A stretch of 64,000 nt of DNA, taken from assembly GCF_050624435.1 (NCBI RefSeq), contig NC_134545.1, positions 87,262,063 through 87,326,062 of the forward strand, read 5' to 3'. How positions within the stretch are numbered: the stretch's first letter is position 1; each line of letters begins with the position of its first letter. The translations under genes were made by a program, and so were the position numbers. The stretch comes from Tenrec ecaudatus (taxonomy: Eukaryota > Chordata > Mammalia > Afrosoricida > Tenrecidae). Positions 34,762 to 46,200 of this stretch are shown one piece after another. The notes beneath the pieces are model-generated. The model was not told where the DNA came from. It did not search any database and was given only the letters and a program-made list of their open reading frames with translations.

Positions 34762-36119
34762 TTCCAAGGTCAAGAGGGGAAAGAGCAGGAAGATTCTGAG
34801 GGAGATGGCCGCGGAGGGAGAGAGAACAGACGCACCCTCTGCTCCGTCATCCACCCCACTCCTCTCTTCACAAACCCTTCTCAGCTCTCCAGGACCTGAG
34901 TGGGTGAAACGGCCCAGTGTCTGGTGAGGGGAATAAGCCAAGCAGGATGGGGTTCCCCAAACTTGTGCGCTGCACTTGGCCCTCACACATTCCTTCCCCT
35001 TCCTGCTAGGCCTGGCCATTCACTGTCCTGGCAAGAGGCATGCATCCAAGGGGTTCTGCTGGGGCTGGTAGCAGAGGTTCTGGGCATCATGGGAGGAGAT
35101 CAGTGGGTGTCTGTTTCTCCCCTCCTTCCTCTCTTGACTCTGAGACCCAGACCCACCATATATGGGGCCTTCATCCCTCTTTTCGCTGTGACCTACTGGA
35201 CTCTCATTGACAAATAGCTAGCCTCTGGAGCATTGGGACAGGTCTGTCTGGGGTCCCTCAGCCCCTCTGGTAGTCAAAGCAACGGTCCCTGGAAGGTCTG
35301 GATCCCAGCTGACCCACCCCAGGGTGGCCAAGACTATGTTCCTTCCTCGTTGTCGTTTTCATGTAACTAGTCGAGAGGAATCCACAGTCAGGGTCAAGTT
35401 CTTGCCCCAGAGAGCACAGAGCAGCAGCTCCTCTGCTTGGGGACTTCAGAGAGGAAAGAGGTGGTTCTGGGGGGACCCAGAAGCCTTGAGAAGTGGGGGG
35501 GCCCCACAAGTCCCAGGGCTATAGGGTGGAGGAGCCTGGGATCTTTGCCCAACTGGCCTGACCAGAAGGTGAATGTGAGCTGGAAGTGACTCAGTCCTGC
35601 CTGCCAGGCACTGAGGTAGCAGCTGGCAGCTGCAGAGGGGGAGGAGCTGGGATGGTTAGGGAGGGGGCTTGGGGCAGGATAAGGAACAGAATTGAGCCAG
35701 GGACATGCCAGGATGTTATCTAGGAGGGGCAGCCACCTCTGGGACCCTTCCTAAGGATCATAATGGGGCTGACCCTTTTCCCCTCCTCTGCCAGGAAGTC
35801 CTTGGGAAAGCACTCAGGGCGGGATGGGAAGGAGCTGTTGTTGGTGTGGACACCATGGTCTCTGCTCTGACCGAGCACAGCTCCCCTGCTGCTTCTCTGA
35901 TTGAGTCTTCAACGGTGTTCTGATGAGAGTAGTGGCCTCCTGGAGCCGAGAACTGCTCCTTTGTTTTGCCAATCTCACCCACCGCTACCTGCACACCACT
36001 CAGTACCCTGAAAGCTAGAGAAATGGGGGACCTGGGTTACAAGACACAGGAAGGCAAACTGCATGCTTACAGCCTCCCCAGTACTGCAGGAATGGTGACG
36101 AGCCAATCCTTGATTCTCT

Positions 36120-36610
36120 TGCTCTCTCAATAAATGTGTGTGCCAGGCCTCTGCTGTATACTGGGGGCCTAGACACAGGGTCAGGCCCACAGAGCTCAGC
36201 GTCCGGTGGGGGGAAACGGATAAGGAAACAGTGACCAGGAAAAGCCATGAAAGAGGAAGGTGCTCCTTCCCACCCCAGCTTGAGGACTTAACTGTTAGTG
36301 GGACTTCACAGACGGGTTAGCTCACCTCCTGTGCCCCCGTTTCCTAATCTCTGAGAGGAGACTTGCCTCCTCACTTTCTCGTGAAGATTATATGAAATGA
36401 TACACATGAAATGCCTGGCACCTAGTAAAGACTCGATTAGCATTGATCTCTATGAAAGGTACCTCCTTGTTAAGGTGCCTCTCCAGAAGAGAGGCTCACC
36501 ACACAAGGCTTCCTGAAGGAAGTGATGTCTAAAGGCACTGGAGAACAAGCTGGGCAAAAGAAGAAGGGGTTTTACTCTGGAAAGCTTTCCAGTCAGAAAG
36601 GACGATGGCA
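36120..36610 (+). mobile_element. L2 LINE fragments split by an MIR
   Basis: CAATAAATGTGTGTGCCAGG with CACAGAGCTCAGCGTCCGG at 36128-36215 and AGGCTTCCTGAAGGAAGTGA at 36507-36526 resemble adjacent L2 segments. MIR-like DNA lies between them. Confidence 0.45.
36325..36450 (+). mobile_element. MIR SINE, 3' part
   Basis: CCCGTTTCCTAATCTCTGAG, GATTATATGAAATGATACAC and GCCTGGCACCTAGTAAAGAC follow the MIR consensus order. Confidence 0.6.
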
Positions 36611-36752
36611 AAAACCCCAAGATTCTTTTTAGGAGCTGTAGATTTCCACCAGATGGTTTGGGGGCCTCAAGCTGTCCAAGATCTAGGTCCACGCCCCCTC
36701 CTGCCTGGATTTAAAAGAGAGTAAGAGGGGAGGTCTCAACCATAGGAACAGT

Positions 36753-36843
36753 GGTGAGGAGAACCCAGGACCGGGCAGTGTTTTGCTCTGCCATGGTGCA
36801 TAGGGTCATTACGGGTTGGAACCAACTCAATGCCACCTAAGGA
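36753..36843 (+). mobile_element. Solo RTE 3' tail
   Basis: It contains ACCGGGCAGTGTTTTGCTC, GTGCATAGGGTC and GGAACCAACTCAATGCCACC, the terminal sequence of RTE LINEs in Afrotheria. A 5'-truncated LINE copy fits better than a SINE, because the upstream part is LINE-specific. Confidence 0.6.
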
Positions 36844-36902
36844 GAGGCAAGGCGGAGAGACTTGGCCCAGGACCAGGGGAGACTCGATGGAACATTCTGG
36901 CT

Positions 36903-37055
36903 GCTGTACCATCTAGTTGATTCCAACTCTGGATGACCCCAGGTGTACAGAAGAGAGCAGCTTTCCAGGGTTTTCCTGGCTCTGACCTTTCAGAAGCTGA
37001 TTGTCAGATGCCTCTGTCTTCCCAAATGCCTCTGGGTGGATTTGAACCAAGGCGT
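36903..37055 (-). mobile_element. AfroSINE, reverse orientation
   Basis: It starts with the reversed tail (ATCTAGTTGATTCCAACTC) and ends in a reversed tRNA-like part (GGGTGGATTTGAACCAAGG). Confidence 0.65.
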
Positions 37056-37611
37056 AGAAGATGGGTACTGTTGAGAAACAAAGCAGAGGAGGGGAGATAG
37101 AGAGGGCTGTTAGGGGTGGGGGCAAGGGGCTCATTCTGAAAGAGCTCAGGGAAGGTGAAGTTTATATAAAGTAGCTCAGTGAGAGGAAAAAGTGGGCTTT
37201 GGGGGCTCTAGGGGGGAAATAGTCCCAGCAAAGAAGGAAACAGAGGTCTTGGGAAGAGGCCCCTGGTGCGATGGGAGGATCAGGCACCCGGGGGCCAAAC
37301 TAGATTGGATTTGAGTCTCCACTTGTCAGACGTAATCCACGATGACTCCCACACCTGTATCTCCAGTCCACCCTCTCTTTGCACGCTAGCCTCATACAAG
37401 GGCTATGAAACGTTGATGGGGGAAAGTCTATTATCTTTCATTCCACTTTTCCATGCTCGGCATCTCCATGAGGGCGTCTTAGAACCCCCGCAAGGCAATC
37501 CCCTCTCCAAGGCTGCCTTTCTCTCTTTGCTGAAGCCCAAACCTGAGGAATCATTTTAAAAGGTTGGGGGTGGGGTGGGGTGTTTTGTAACACACAGGAA
37601 TCTGTTAAAGT

Positions 37612-37802
37612 TCAAACTTATGCCTTTGAGTCAATTCTGACTCACAGTCCTCCTCGAGACAGACTAGAACTGTCCCTGTGGCTTTCCAAGGAGTATAAAG
37701 CCTCATCTGTCTCCCAAAGGAAGAGCCGCGTGTGGTTTCGAACTGCTGTCCTTGTGGTTTCCAGTGCAACTCCTAACACACTACACCCAACACCAGGGCT
37801 CC
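37612..37802 (-). mobile_element. AfroSINE, reverse orientation
   Basis: Nearly complete: reversed tail GAGTCAATTCTGACTCACAG, middle TAGAACTGTCCCTGTGG, and reversed head CACCAGGGCTCC. Confidence 0.8.
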
Positions 37803-37971
37803 TTTAAAGTTCCAAACGGTCTGCCACATCCAATCCCACTATTACTCGTGTGTTGATTCCTCTCTACTCCACATCTAATCCAACTGTAAATCCAAATGTG
37901 TGTGCACCAAATCTGACAGCCAGTTTGCAGTCCCCCTTATTTTTTACCACCCTCTACCTATCTGCCTCTCC

Positions 37972-38106
37972 TGGAGCCCTGATGGAATCGGTCAGCAATT
38001 CGAATCCATCAGCCACCCTGAGAGAGAAAGATGGAACTGTCTGTTCTCATAAACATTTACAGGCTTGGGTACCCACAGGGGCAATTCTACTCTGTCCTAC
38101 CAGGTC
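37972..38106 (+). mobile_element. AfroSINE lacking its tail
   Basis: GGAGCCCTGATGGAATCGGT head, AATTCGAATCCATCAGCCAC body and GGGGCAATTCTACTCTGTCC. It is the third AfroSINE-type copy within 1.2 kb. Confidence 0.75.
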
Positions 38107-38388
38107 CCTTAGCCCCCCCGAGTCTGAATGGACTCTCCCTCCCCACTGGGCCTTCTCTTGGCCTGGGACTGTAAGCTCTGCATTCCACTGCTTTTGCATT
38201 TATTTCCCTTCTGAGGGAGGACCCGCAGGCAGACTTTTCTCTCTTGGGGAGCTGTGAGTGGGAATCCACTGCCTGGAGCTGTTTTCGGGGCTCCCCCTGA
38301 ACATTCAGGTCTCCACTCAGATCCCTCTTGTTTTAAAAGCCCTTCTCTGATTCCCTTACTCTCCATCACAGAAACCATCCTTTTAATT

Positions 38389-38411
38389 TGTGTGTGTGTG
38401 TGTGTGTGTGT
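38389..38411 (+). repeat. TG microsatellite
   Basis: About 11 TG units upstream of the TRIM8 CpG island. Confidence 0.9.
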
Positions 38412-41029
38412 TATATTTTTCAGCTGAATTCCCAGAGTCTAGAGTCAGGATTGATTTGACAGCCCTGAGTTTGAGGGTTTCTTTCTTTTCTTTTTTTTTC
38501 AAGTAAAATGCTTAGCACATAATGGCTTGTGTTAAATATTTGTTGGCCCACTGACCTGAGGCAGATTACTTCCTGTTCTTTAAGCCCCGATTTCCTCATC
38601 AATAGAAGCAAGATATATAATGTCAGTCTTGTATAACAGCACTGATGGTGGGGAGAAAAAAGATTAAGGTTATCCAGAAATTCTCACTGTGCACCTATGG
38701 AATTTCTGACTCAGATCCATTAGCTAGATGAGCAGACTGACACACCTCCCCTCTCTGGAAAAAGCGCTTAGGGGTTTTGAAAAAAAACTCCAAACCCTGG
38801 GCAGTCTTGGTCCCACTACGCAGCAATGATCATCGCCCTTTTAAGAGGCAGGGACACCCCTCCCCCTCCTTGTTTAATATACCAACCTTAGCCAGGTCAC
38901 GTGAGCCTCGCGGGCTCGTCCCGCCTTAAAGAGGCGGAGCCTCATCTAAGGGACTCTCGAAAAGCCCCAACTCCAGACACGGAAAAGGGGAGGAGCCGGG
39001 CGCGTCGGTGGCGGTAAGGGCACTTCCGGAAAGAACGCCCCGCCCCTTCCCCTCCTGCCCCCGCCCGCTTATTTCGCTAGTGCCGGGTGGGCCGAGCCCG
39101 CGGCTGCTGATTAAAGGCGCCGCCGCCGCGCCGCCGCTTTCTCCTCACCTCCCCCTTCCCCTCCTCCCGAGTAGCGGGACCGGCCTTGATGTAGGGACAG
39201 CCCCCTCCCCCGTCCTCCCCAGCTCCGGTGCGCAGCTCCCCGCAGCCCCCAGCCAGCTCGCGCCCCCACCCGCTGGTCGCACTCCGCTCCAGGCTCATTG
39301 TATCCCCGGCGGCTGCGGACCCCGGCGCCCGGCCGTGGTGGGACCCCCGCGAGCCCCTCCAGCTGGTCTCGCGGGGCGCAGGCCCTCCCCGCGCGGCCTC
39401 TTCGCAGCAGCGCGGCCTCTGCGAGGGCGCCCTTCTCTCCCGCGGAGGCGGCGGGGGCCGCCGGAGGGCAGCGGGACCCCCCACCCCACGTCGAGCCCCG
39501 GCGGCGAACCCCGCGCCCCCTCCCTGGAGGGAGGAGAGCCGGGGCCCGAGCGAGCCGAGGCAGGAAAAGGCAGCCACTGACTGCCCTGCCCGGCCCGCCG
39601 ATCATTTTTATTATCGAGATTATTATTAAGAGGGGGCGGGGAGCCCAGGATGCGGGGGAGGGAGCTAGAAACGCAGCTATTTATATTAAATAGATTATCC
39701 CTGAAATAATAATAATACGCGCAAGATGGCTGAAGGTGGCTGTGATGAGTGTTGGGGCTGGGTTTTTTTCTTTTTTGATCTGAAGATAAAGCTCTGAGCC
39801 GACGGCCGTGGCGGAGACCCTACCCCGAGTGCCCTCCTCTTAAGTTGCGAAGCAGCGGGCGGACAAACGGATCCACGGACCGAGTGACAGGCGCAGGCCC
39901 GTCCCGGACGCGTCGCCCGAGCAGCAGTCGAGGGCCGCGGGACGCTCGCTCGCCTTTCTGCCGACTTCTTTCAATTCCCATCTTTAAAAAAAAATTTTTT
40001 TTTTTTGGAAAGAACCTGGGTGGGTGGAGCAGAGGTGGGAAGCAATCGAGACTTGGGTTTTTTCCTCCTCTCTCGCTCTTAATTTGCCGGAGGCCGCCAA
40101 CCCTCCCCTAAAAATAAGAGAGGGAGAGAGGGAGGGGGAAGCAAAATAAAAACGCTGCAGGACCCTCGATCGAGCGCGCCCGGACCGCGGCCGCCGCCGC
40201 CTGCAGCCCAAGATGGCTGGGTGCTGAGGAAGGCTGGCGGCCCGGCCCCGCCGGCCCGGCCCGGCCCACAGCCCGAGCCTCCCAGGCCGGAGCAGAGGCC
40301 GAGAAGAAAAGAAAGTGGGGGGGTTGAGGGGGAGGGCCGGGCCGCGGAGGGGGAGGGCCGGGGCCGAGCCTCCCGTTCATTAGCAGTTGAGAAAAATTCC
40401 TTTCTAGTTTGATCAATCCTTGTTTTCCTCGCCGAGCCCAGGCGCCCGCCCAGCGCGGGCTCGGGGCGCGGGGGTCTGTCCGCGGCGGGGGCGCGCGGCG
40501 CCGGGCCTCGGGGGAGCGCAGAAGTGGCGACGAGGGGGTCAGGCCAGAGCACCGCCGGGGCTGCTCCCTCCCCCCTCCCTCCCCTCCCTCCCGTTGGCGT
40601 TTTTTTCTTTCCACTTCTCTCCCTCCCCCTTCCGTTTCTATTTGTGAAGGGCGGAGGAAGGCAGAGGCGGGCTGGTGTCTCTGGCCGGGGACTGGAATTT
40701 CATCTGAATGACTGCCCCTGCGCGCACGCAGCGCCCCGGAGTCGGTCCGCCCGCGCCCCGCACCCTGCACCCGCCCCAGGACGGACGGCCGGGGGGCGTC
40801 CGCGCCCCAGCCCGGGGGCCACCGGCTCGCCGTGCCCGCCGCGTCCGGATCTAGCCTCCATCGGCGCGGCCCTCCTCGCTCGCCCGGCCGCCCGCCCGGC
40901 CTTCGGAGCCCGGGGGAGGAGGACTGGGAGGCGCGGCGCCGGGGAGCCGGCAGGGAGCCACCGTCGCCGCCGCGGTCGCTAGAGGAAGCGTGCGGCTCCG
41001 AGGCTCTGTCCGCCTCGGGGCGCGCCCCA

Positions 41030-41077
41030 ATGTCAGTCGCGGGCCGGGGTGCAGGCCGTGGGCCGCCGCTGCCCTAG
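41030..41077 (+). other. Upstream ORF (15 codons) in putative TRIM8 5' leader
   Basis: ATG at 41030 followed by 14 further codons and TAG. It matters only if transcription starts upstream of it. Confidence 0.3.
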
Positions 41078-41105
41078 CCGCGCCGACGGGGAGGTGGCCT
41101 CTTAT

Positions 41106-41282
41106 ATGGAATTTGGACCCCGGCGCTCCCCACCAGGGCTGGTGCCCCGGCCGCGACTCTGGCGCAGCTCGCCGCCTCCCGCTAGGCGCTCGGGAAGAGG
41201 AGGAGACGCCGCCGGCCGCGCGCGCGGCGTGAGGACCGAAGCTCCCTGCTTGAGGGGGCGGACGCCGGGGAGGCGCTGGTGA
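41106..41282 (+). other. Upstream ORF (58 codons) in putative TRIM8 5' leader
   Basis: ATG at 41106 inside the TATA-like motif opens a 58-codon arginine/proline-rich frame ending at TGA 41280-41282, 78 bases before the TRIM8 ATG and in another frame. If the start site is further upstream it could reduce TRIM8 translation. If the motif really is a TATA box, this ATG is not transcribed. Confidence 0.3.
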
Positions 41283-41360
41283 CCGAGCGGCTGTCGGGCC
41301 GGAGCCTGGGACTCGGTGGACCTACAGCTGCACCCGCCGGGCGCCCTGCCCGCAGCCACC

Positions 41361-41930
41361 ATGGCGGAGAATTGGAAGAACTGTTTCGAGGAGGAGCTCA
41401 TCTGCCCCATCTGCCTGCACGTCTTCGTGGAGCCCGTGCAGCTGCCGTGCAAACACAACTTCTGCCGGGGCTGCATCGGCGAGGCGTGGGCCAAGGACAG
41501 CGGGCTGGTGCGTTGCCCGGAGTGCAACCAGGCCTACAACCAGAAGCCCGGCTTGGAGAAGAACCTGAAGCTCACCAACATCGTGGAGAAGTTCAACGCC
41601 CTGCACGTGGAGAAGCCGCCGGCGGCGCTGCACTGCGTGTTCTGCCGCCGCGGCCCCCCGCTGCCCGCGCAGAAGGTCTGCCTGCGCTGCGAGGCGCCCT
41701 GCTGCCAGTCCCACGTGCAGACGCACCTGCAGCAGCCCTCCACCGCCCGCGGGCACCTCCTGGTGGAGGCGGACGACGTGCGGGCCTGGAGCTGCCCGCA
41801 GCACAACGCCTACCGCCTCTACCACTGCGAGGCCGAGCAGGTGGCCGTGTGCCAGTACTGCTGCTACTACAGCGGCGCTCATCAGGGACACTCGGTGTGC
41901 GACGTGGAGATCCGGAGGAATGAGATCCGG
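41361..41930 (+). CDS. TRIM8: TRIM8 exon 1, coding part
   Basis: 570 nt, 190 codons, MAENWKNCFEEELICPICLH to RRNEIR. It encodes the whole RING and both B-boxes. Very GC-rich, inside the CpG island. The junction to exon 2 (NEIR then KMLMK) puts the donor at 41931, where the sequence reads GCAAGT. Confidence 0.95.
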
Positions 41931-43239
41931 GCAAGTACCCCATGTGCGCGCGCACGCACACACGCACACTCTGCCTAGGGAACAGTGTCTATCCATCGGG
42001 ACACACTGTTGCGACTTCAGGCCAGAGGCCACCTTCCACACTCTCCTACTTTGAAAGTTTTTTTGGGTGGGGAGGGGAGCAAGTCCTGGGAAGAAGGGGG
42101 CTCCCCCGGCGCTACTTGACATGCTCCCATCCACACCTGTGCTCATGGGCCCATCTTGTGAGTCATTTGTAGGCTTGGGCCTTGGGGCTGTTGGGGGTAG
42201 AGGTAGGGTGTTGGTTTGTTGGTTTGCAGGCAACTCCCTGCCCCAGCGCCGTTTCTGTGGGCCCTGGGGGAGGGGGGAGTCACCAAGGCACTGACCCCAG
42301 TCCTGCTTCTCCAGCTGCTGTTTATGTAATGAATGTCCGGTGCCACTGCTGTGGCTGACATGATCCATGGTGCTGGCATACCAATGAGGAAGTAAACAAA
42401 GCAGCCATGTTAGTTGCAGGCTCTATTGGAAACACATGGGGGTGAGGGTCCGCTCTTTCAGGGGGAGCATAGAATTCAGGGCATCTGTATGGGCCCTGCC
42501 CGGCCAGCACCGCGTCCCAACTGTTTGGATGATTCCCCAGTAACCTGCCCTCCGGGTGAGGCACCCTGCCCTACGTGTGTCTTGTGTGCCTTGCACACGC
42601 ACGCACACACTCGTCTGCATGAACAGACCTTGAAGTGTGTTCCTCCCATCACCCTGAGCCCTTTTTCCCAGCCCAGCGCTTGGTCACAGCCCTCCCACAT
42701 TTGGGGAAGGGAAGTGGCAGACGGAAAAAGAATCCTGTGGGTTTAAGGTTGAACCGCCTTGAAATCTGGTTTCAGGCAGCTGGCTCCCCTGGGCAGCCGG
42801 CTGGGTGATTGTGGAACCTCGCTCATCCCCTCCCACTGTGTACACCCTGCAGCAGTGGCCAATGTCAAACCCGCCTTCCCCCTCAGGGGCCCGGGCCTGG
42901 CTTTGGCAAAGGACGGAGGCTCTACTTCCGTCCCTTCCCTGGGGGGGTGGGGGAGCCTCCCATGTCCCTCCCAGGTCCCCTGGCTTTCAGAGTTGAGTCA
43001 TACCAGAAGGAAGGGGCTGGCCTGGCCCTTCAGAAGCCTCAGCTTGGGGCCTGGGTGTGATAAGTGACAAGCTTGGCCTTTGGAAGGACAGGGCGTGTTA
43101 ATGGGTGGGGGCCCCTGGAGGCTAGTTGAGGCCAGTGGGGAGCTTGGGTATGAGGAAGCGCCTGGCTGGAGCTGGTTGTAGATGGGGAGTTTGTTTCCTG
43201 TGAGGGGGACCAGTCAGGATGAGTCACTGTTTAGCAATT

Positions 43240-43271
<32 letters not shown>

Positions 43272-46200
43272 GCCAACAAAAGGCAGGAGGGCTTTCTCAG
43301 ACTGAGGGCGGGGATAGCAAATAAAATTTGCTGTATAATTAGTTTCCAATCAGATGGGCTAGCACTGCGTTTTTGTGGTGCCAGAGCAGGCCACTGGTTT
43401 CTTAAAGGAAGTGTGGGGGCTGGGGAGAAGAGCCACTCCCCCACCCCACCCTCAATCTGGCTGGGAAAGGTGGAGGCCTTGGGGAAGCCTAGGGGAAGCA
43501 GATGAGACCCCGTTTGCTTTCCATCCCTCAGGGCCAAGGCCCGGCCCTGACTTTCCCTCCGGATTGGGAAGCTGCTGCTATTAATAAAGGAGGAGGGGCT
43601 GGGGTGGGTGGAGGCTGGGAAAAGCCCAGTGGAGCTCTGTCCTGGGATTGGCAGCGGGAGTGTGAGGGGAGGGAAAAAAAGGGGAGTGTGACTGAAAGGG
43701 ATGGAGGAAGGGCCAGCCACCTGGGGTGGTAGATAGATGGATACCTGCACCCGCAGTTGTGGTCTTAGCTGTGTCTGAGTGCTGGCTAAGGTCTGTCTTT
43801 GATCGGGGTGGGGGGAGGTCGTAATTGCACCTGCTTTGGTGGTAGGAGGGTAACTAGGTAGATTTGTGTCTTTGAGACTGGCTGCTTTACCTTCAAATGC
43901 ACCTGTCGGCTGTCTGTGTCATTGGGGGCTGGGAGTGGCAGTGGCAAGTCCAGGCAGCATACATTGGGGTTCCCACCAGTAGGCCCCTGAATCCTCCCCC
44001 TCCAGGAAAGAGCAGGGTGGAGGCAGCCTCTGAACTATGTGAGCAGCTGGGCGCCTGTGTTCCTGTGCCTGGTGTGAGCAGGCTCAGGAGGAGTGGGTTG
44101 CATCAGGGCCAGATGTGCAATTCTGTGCATTCAGCATCTGTGCAGGGCAACTTAGGTCTCCTCTGCCTCCTCCAGGCTCCTAGCCCCAGGCCCTCCGGAT
44201 TCTGGGTGGTGTCCCAGGGCACTGGAGTTGGAAACCCTTCCTTAGCTTAGCCTAATCTCCTGTCATTCAAGTGTGAATTTGACTTGGTCCCTGTGAAGGA
44301 AGGGAGAGCCCACCCCGTGTTGGGGCTAAGGTGGGAGTGGGCCCAGGGGAACATGGATGGATGGATGGATGGACCTTCCCTTTCACCATAGTCTCTAGGC
44401 CAGACTGGGGACAGGGCTCCCAGGTCCCTGGGGTAACCGGGAGAGCTGGCACAGGCCTGTGAATATAGCTGTGCCTTGCTCTTCCGCTTCTCCCTTCCCA
44501 AGAGGCTGCTGAAATGCCCTATTTCCTGCATCTGGAAAACCCAAGTAGCCTCCCCTGGTGGCCCTCATTTGCATACTCAGCACCCACCACCACCTCCCCT
44601 TGCACAAGGCTGGGTCCCCAGCGTCTGCCCTGGGGAAGTCAGAGTTGTCCTGGGAGGGGTGGGCAGGAGCCTAGGACCAGTCCTGACCAGGAATAGTGTT
44701 CTTCCTGCGGGCTGCTGGGGGCTGAGGGTCCAAGATGGAGACCTCCAGTGGCACCTGGTGGCACCCCCTTAGCACGTGCCCCTCCTCAACAAGGAAAGAA
44801 CCCTACTCGTGTGTACGAAGGGGCTTCAGAAAGCGTGTGGAAAGTGTCCGTTCTCTTTGAACTCCAAAGGACTTTGTGAAGCACCTTTGTATGGGGGGTG
44901 AGGGGGTGTGCATGTCGGAGAGCATCTGTTGGGGGTTGTGCAGTCCTAGCTGTGTGCCTGTGTCATCTCTCAGGTTCCCAGTCAAGATCTCCCTGAAAAT
45001 GTTCCTTGTCTCCTGAGGCTCAGAATTGAGAAGGGGCTAGAATCCCAATGTGGACTCAGTTGACAGTCTGCAACGGCCTGGGGTTGGGGTACCCAGCTCA
45101 CGGGAGCCCCAGCTGAAGGGGTGACACTGGGATCCTGGCAGAGCCTGTCTCTGGGTGGGCTGTGGAGGTCCTCCCTGGGCCAGCCCTGTTTCAGGGTGGG
45201 TAGGAGGGGCCTAGCTGCTGCCCCTCCCCCAGCAGGCAGACCCCCGTCCCCCAGGTTGTAGGGCGGGAGGGTGTCTGCAATGTCCCTTCCTGGAACTACC
45301 TTGAGTCTGTAGCTAGTTCTGGTTTGGTTCTTCCGCCTTGGGCCCCAAGAGGAACCTCAAGCAGGAGCCCAGTCCCCCACCCCCACCCCAAGATCCTGCT
45401 GACACAGCCCTGTGCCTGTCATGCACGCCCTATTGATTACTCTGCCTCCTGCAGCTCTGGGTGACTGCATGCATGTCTGTCTGCAGGCGGGGGTGGGGTG
45501 TGTGGGGGGGGTGAGAGAAAGAGACACACACACACTGAATGACTGCAAGCCATACTTGCTGGGTCCCTTCCAGTTGAAGTTGAGTGTGCAGCATGACATG
45601 ACTGTCGTCAGCATGGCTGAGCTGCTGTGTGAGCCCCTGCCCCCAGCGATGGTAGGTGGAGGGCTGTGTGTCTGAGCAGCCTCTGGCTTGTGTGTGACCT
45701 TCGCACCTGGTGGCTGATGCCGCTGGGAGAAGACAAACAGTCTCCCTTCAGGAGGGTGCTGGAGGTGGGAGCCAGGCTGAGCCTGGGTGGGCATAGGAAC
45801 AAGGGGAAGCAGACTTGGGCCCCTGCCCCGGACTGAGCAGGCGCCCTGGCCGAGCTCATCCCTGGCCCTGGGAAAGCCTGCCTTCCCGGCTGGCTGGGCA
45901 TTCAAACCCAGACAAAGGGGGGCTTTCTCTCCTGCGCCTCTTTGTTCTGCTGCCCCAGAGTGCTGCTCTCTGCAAGGCAAAAACTAATTCCGCTTGCTCT
46001 GCAGCTGAGAAACCCCCTCTGGGTCTGCGAGGCTTGCCACTCGGGGCTGCCTCCCCTTGCCCTGCTTCCCCCTCCCATGCTCTCTCTCTGGGTCTAACAC
46101 CCCAGCCCTGGGCTGAAGGCCCAGGGTGAGGGGTGGGGGTGGCGTGTCTAGGACTGGGAGATATTCTGATGGTAGGGAGTGCTGTGGATCTGGGCCATGG

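Larger units (their letters stand above)
34351..38879. other. SUFU-TRIM8 intergenic region
   Basis: 4.5 kb between the SUFU polyadenylation site and the TRIM8 CpG island. About half is recognisable repeat: SPIN 34564-34761, L2 pieces around 36120-36610 split by an MIR, an RTE 3' tail at 36753-36843 and three AfroSINEs between 36903 and 38106. No gene seen. Confidence 0.8.
38880..41960 (+). promoter_or_regulatory. TRIM8: TRIM8 CpG-island promoter region
   Basis: About 3 kb of very GC- and CpG-rich DNA ending in TRIM8 exon 1. It contains a CACGTG E-box (38898-38903), an ETS-type site ACTTCCGG (39022-39029), two AAGATGGC sites of YY1 type (39723-39730, 40210-40217) and many GC boxes. Two AT-rich patches sit inside it near 39600-39720. 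The transcription start is not determined; a TATA-like CTTATATGG lies at 41101-41109, about 250 bases before the ATG. The upstream two-thirds may drive a divergent or longer transcript. Confidence 0.8.

Noticed and set aside
36753..36843. First read as an AfroSINE
   Set aside because: The upstream half (ACCGGGCAGTGTTTTGCTC) is LINE-specific, so an RTE 3' tail fits better.
39008..39629. Several 130-190 codon frames in the CpG island on both strands
   Set aside because: Stop-poor because of base composition. Proline/arginine/alanine-rich, no start context or homology.
41101..41109. CTTATATGG considered as an SRF CArG box
   Set aside because: The first position of the CC pair is missing (TC), so the consensus is not met. 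Kept only as TATA-like.
41279..41923. 214-codon frame overlapping TRIM8 exon 1 in another frame
   Set aside because: Arg/Ala/Gly-rich shadow of the RING/B-box exon produced by high GC. The RING frame is clearly the coding one.
41322..42368. 348-codon open frame antisense to TRIM8 exon 1
   Set aside because: It is the GC-rich mirror of a real coding exon, runs on into the intron, and gives a low-complexity product with no family resemblance.
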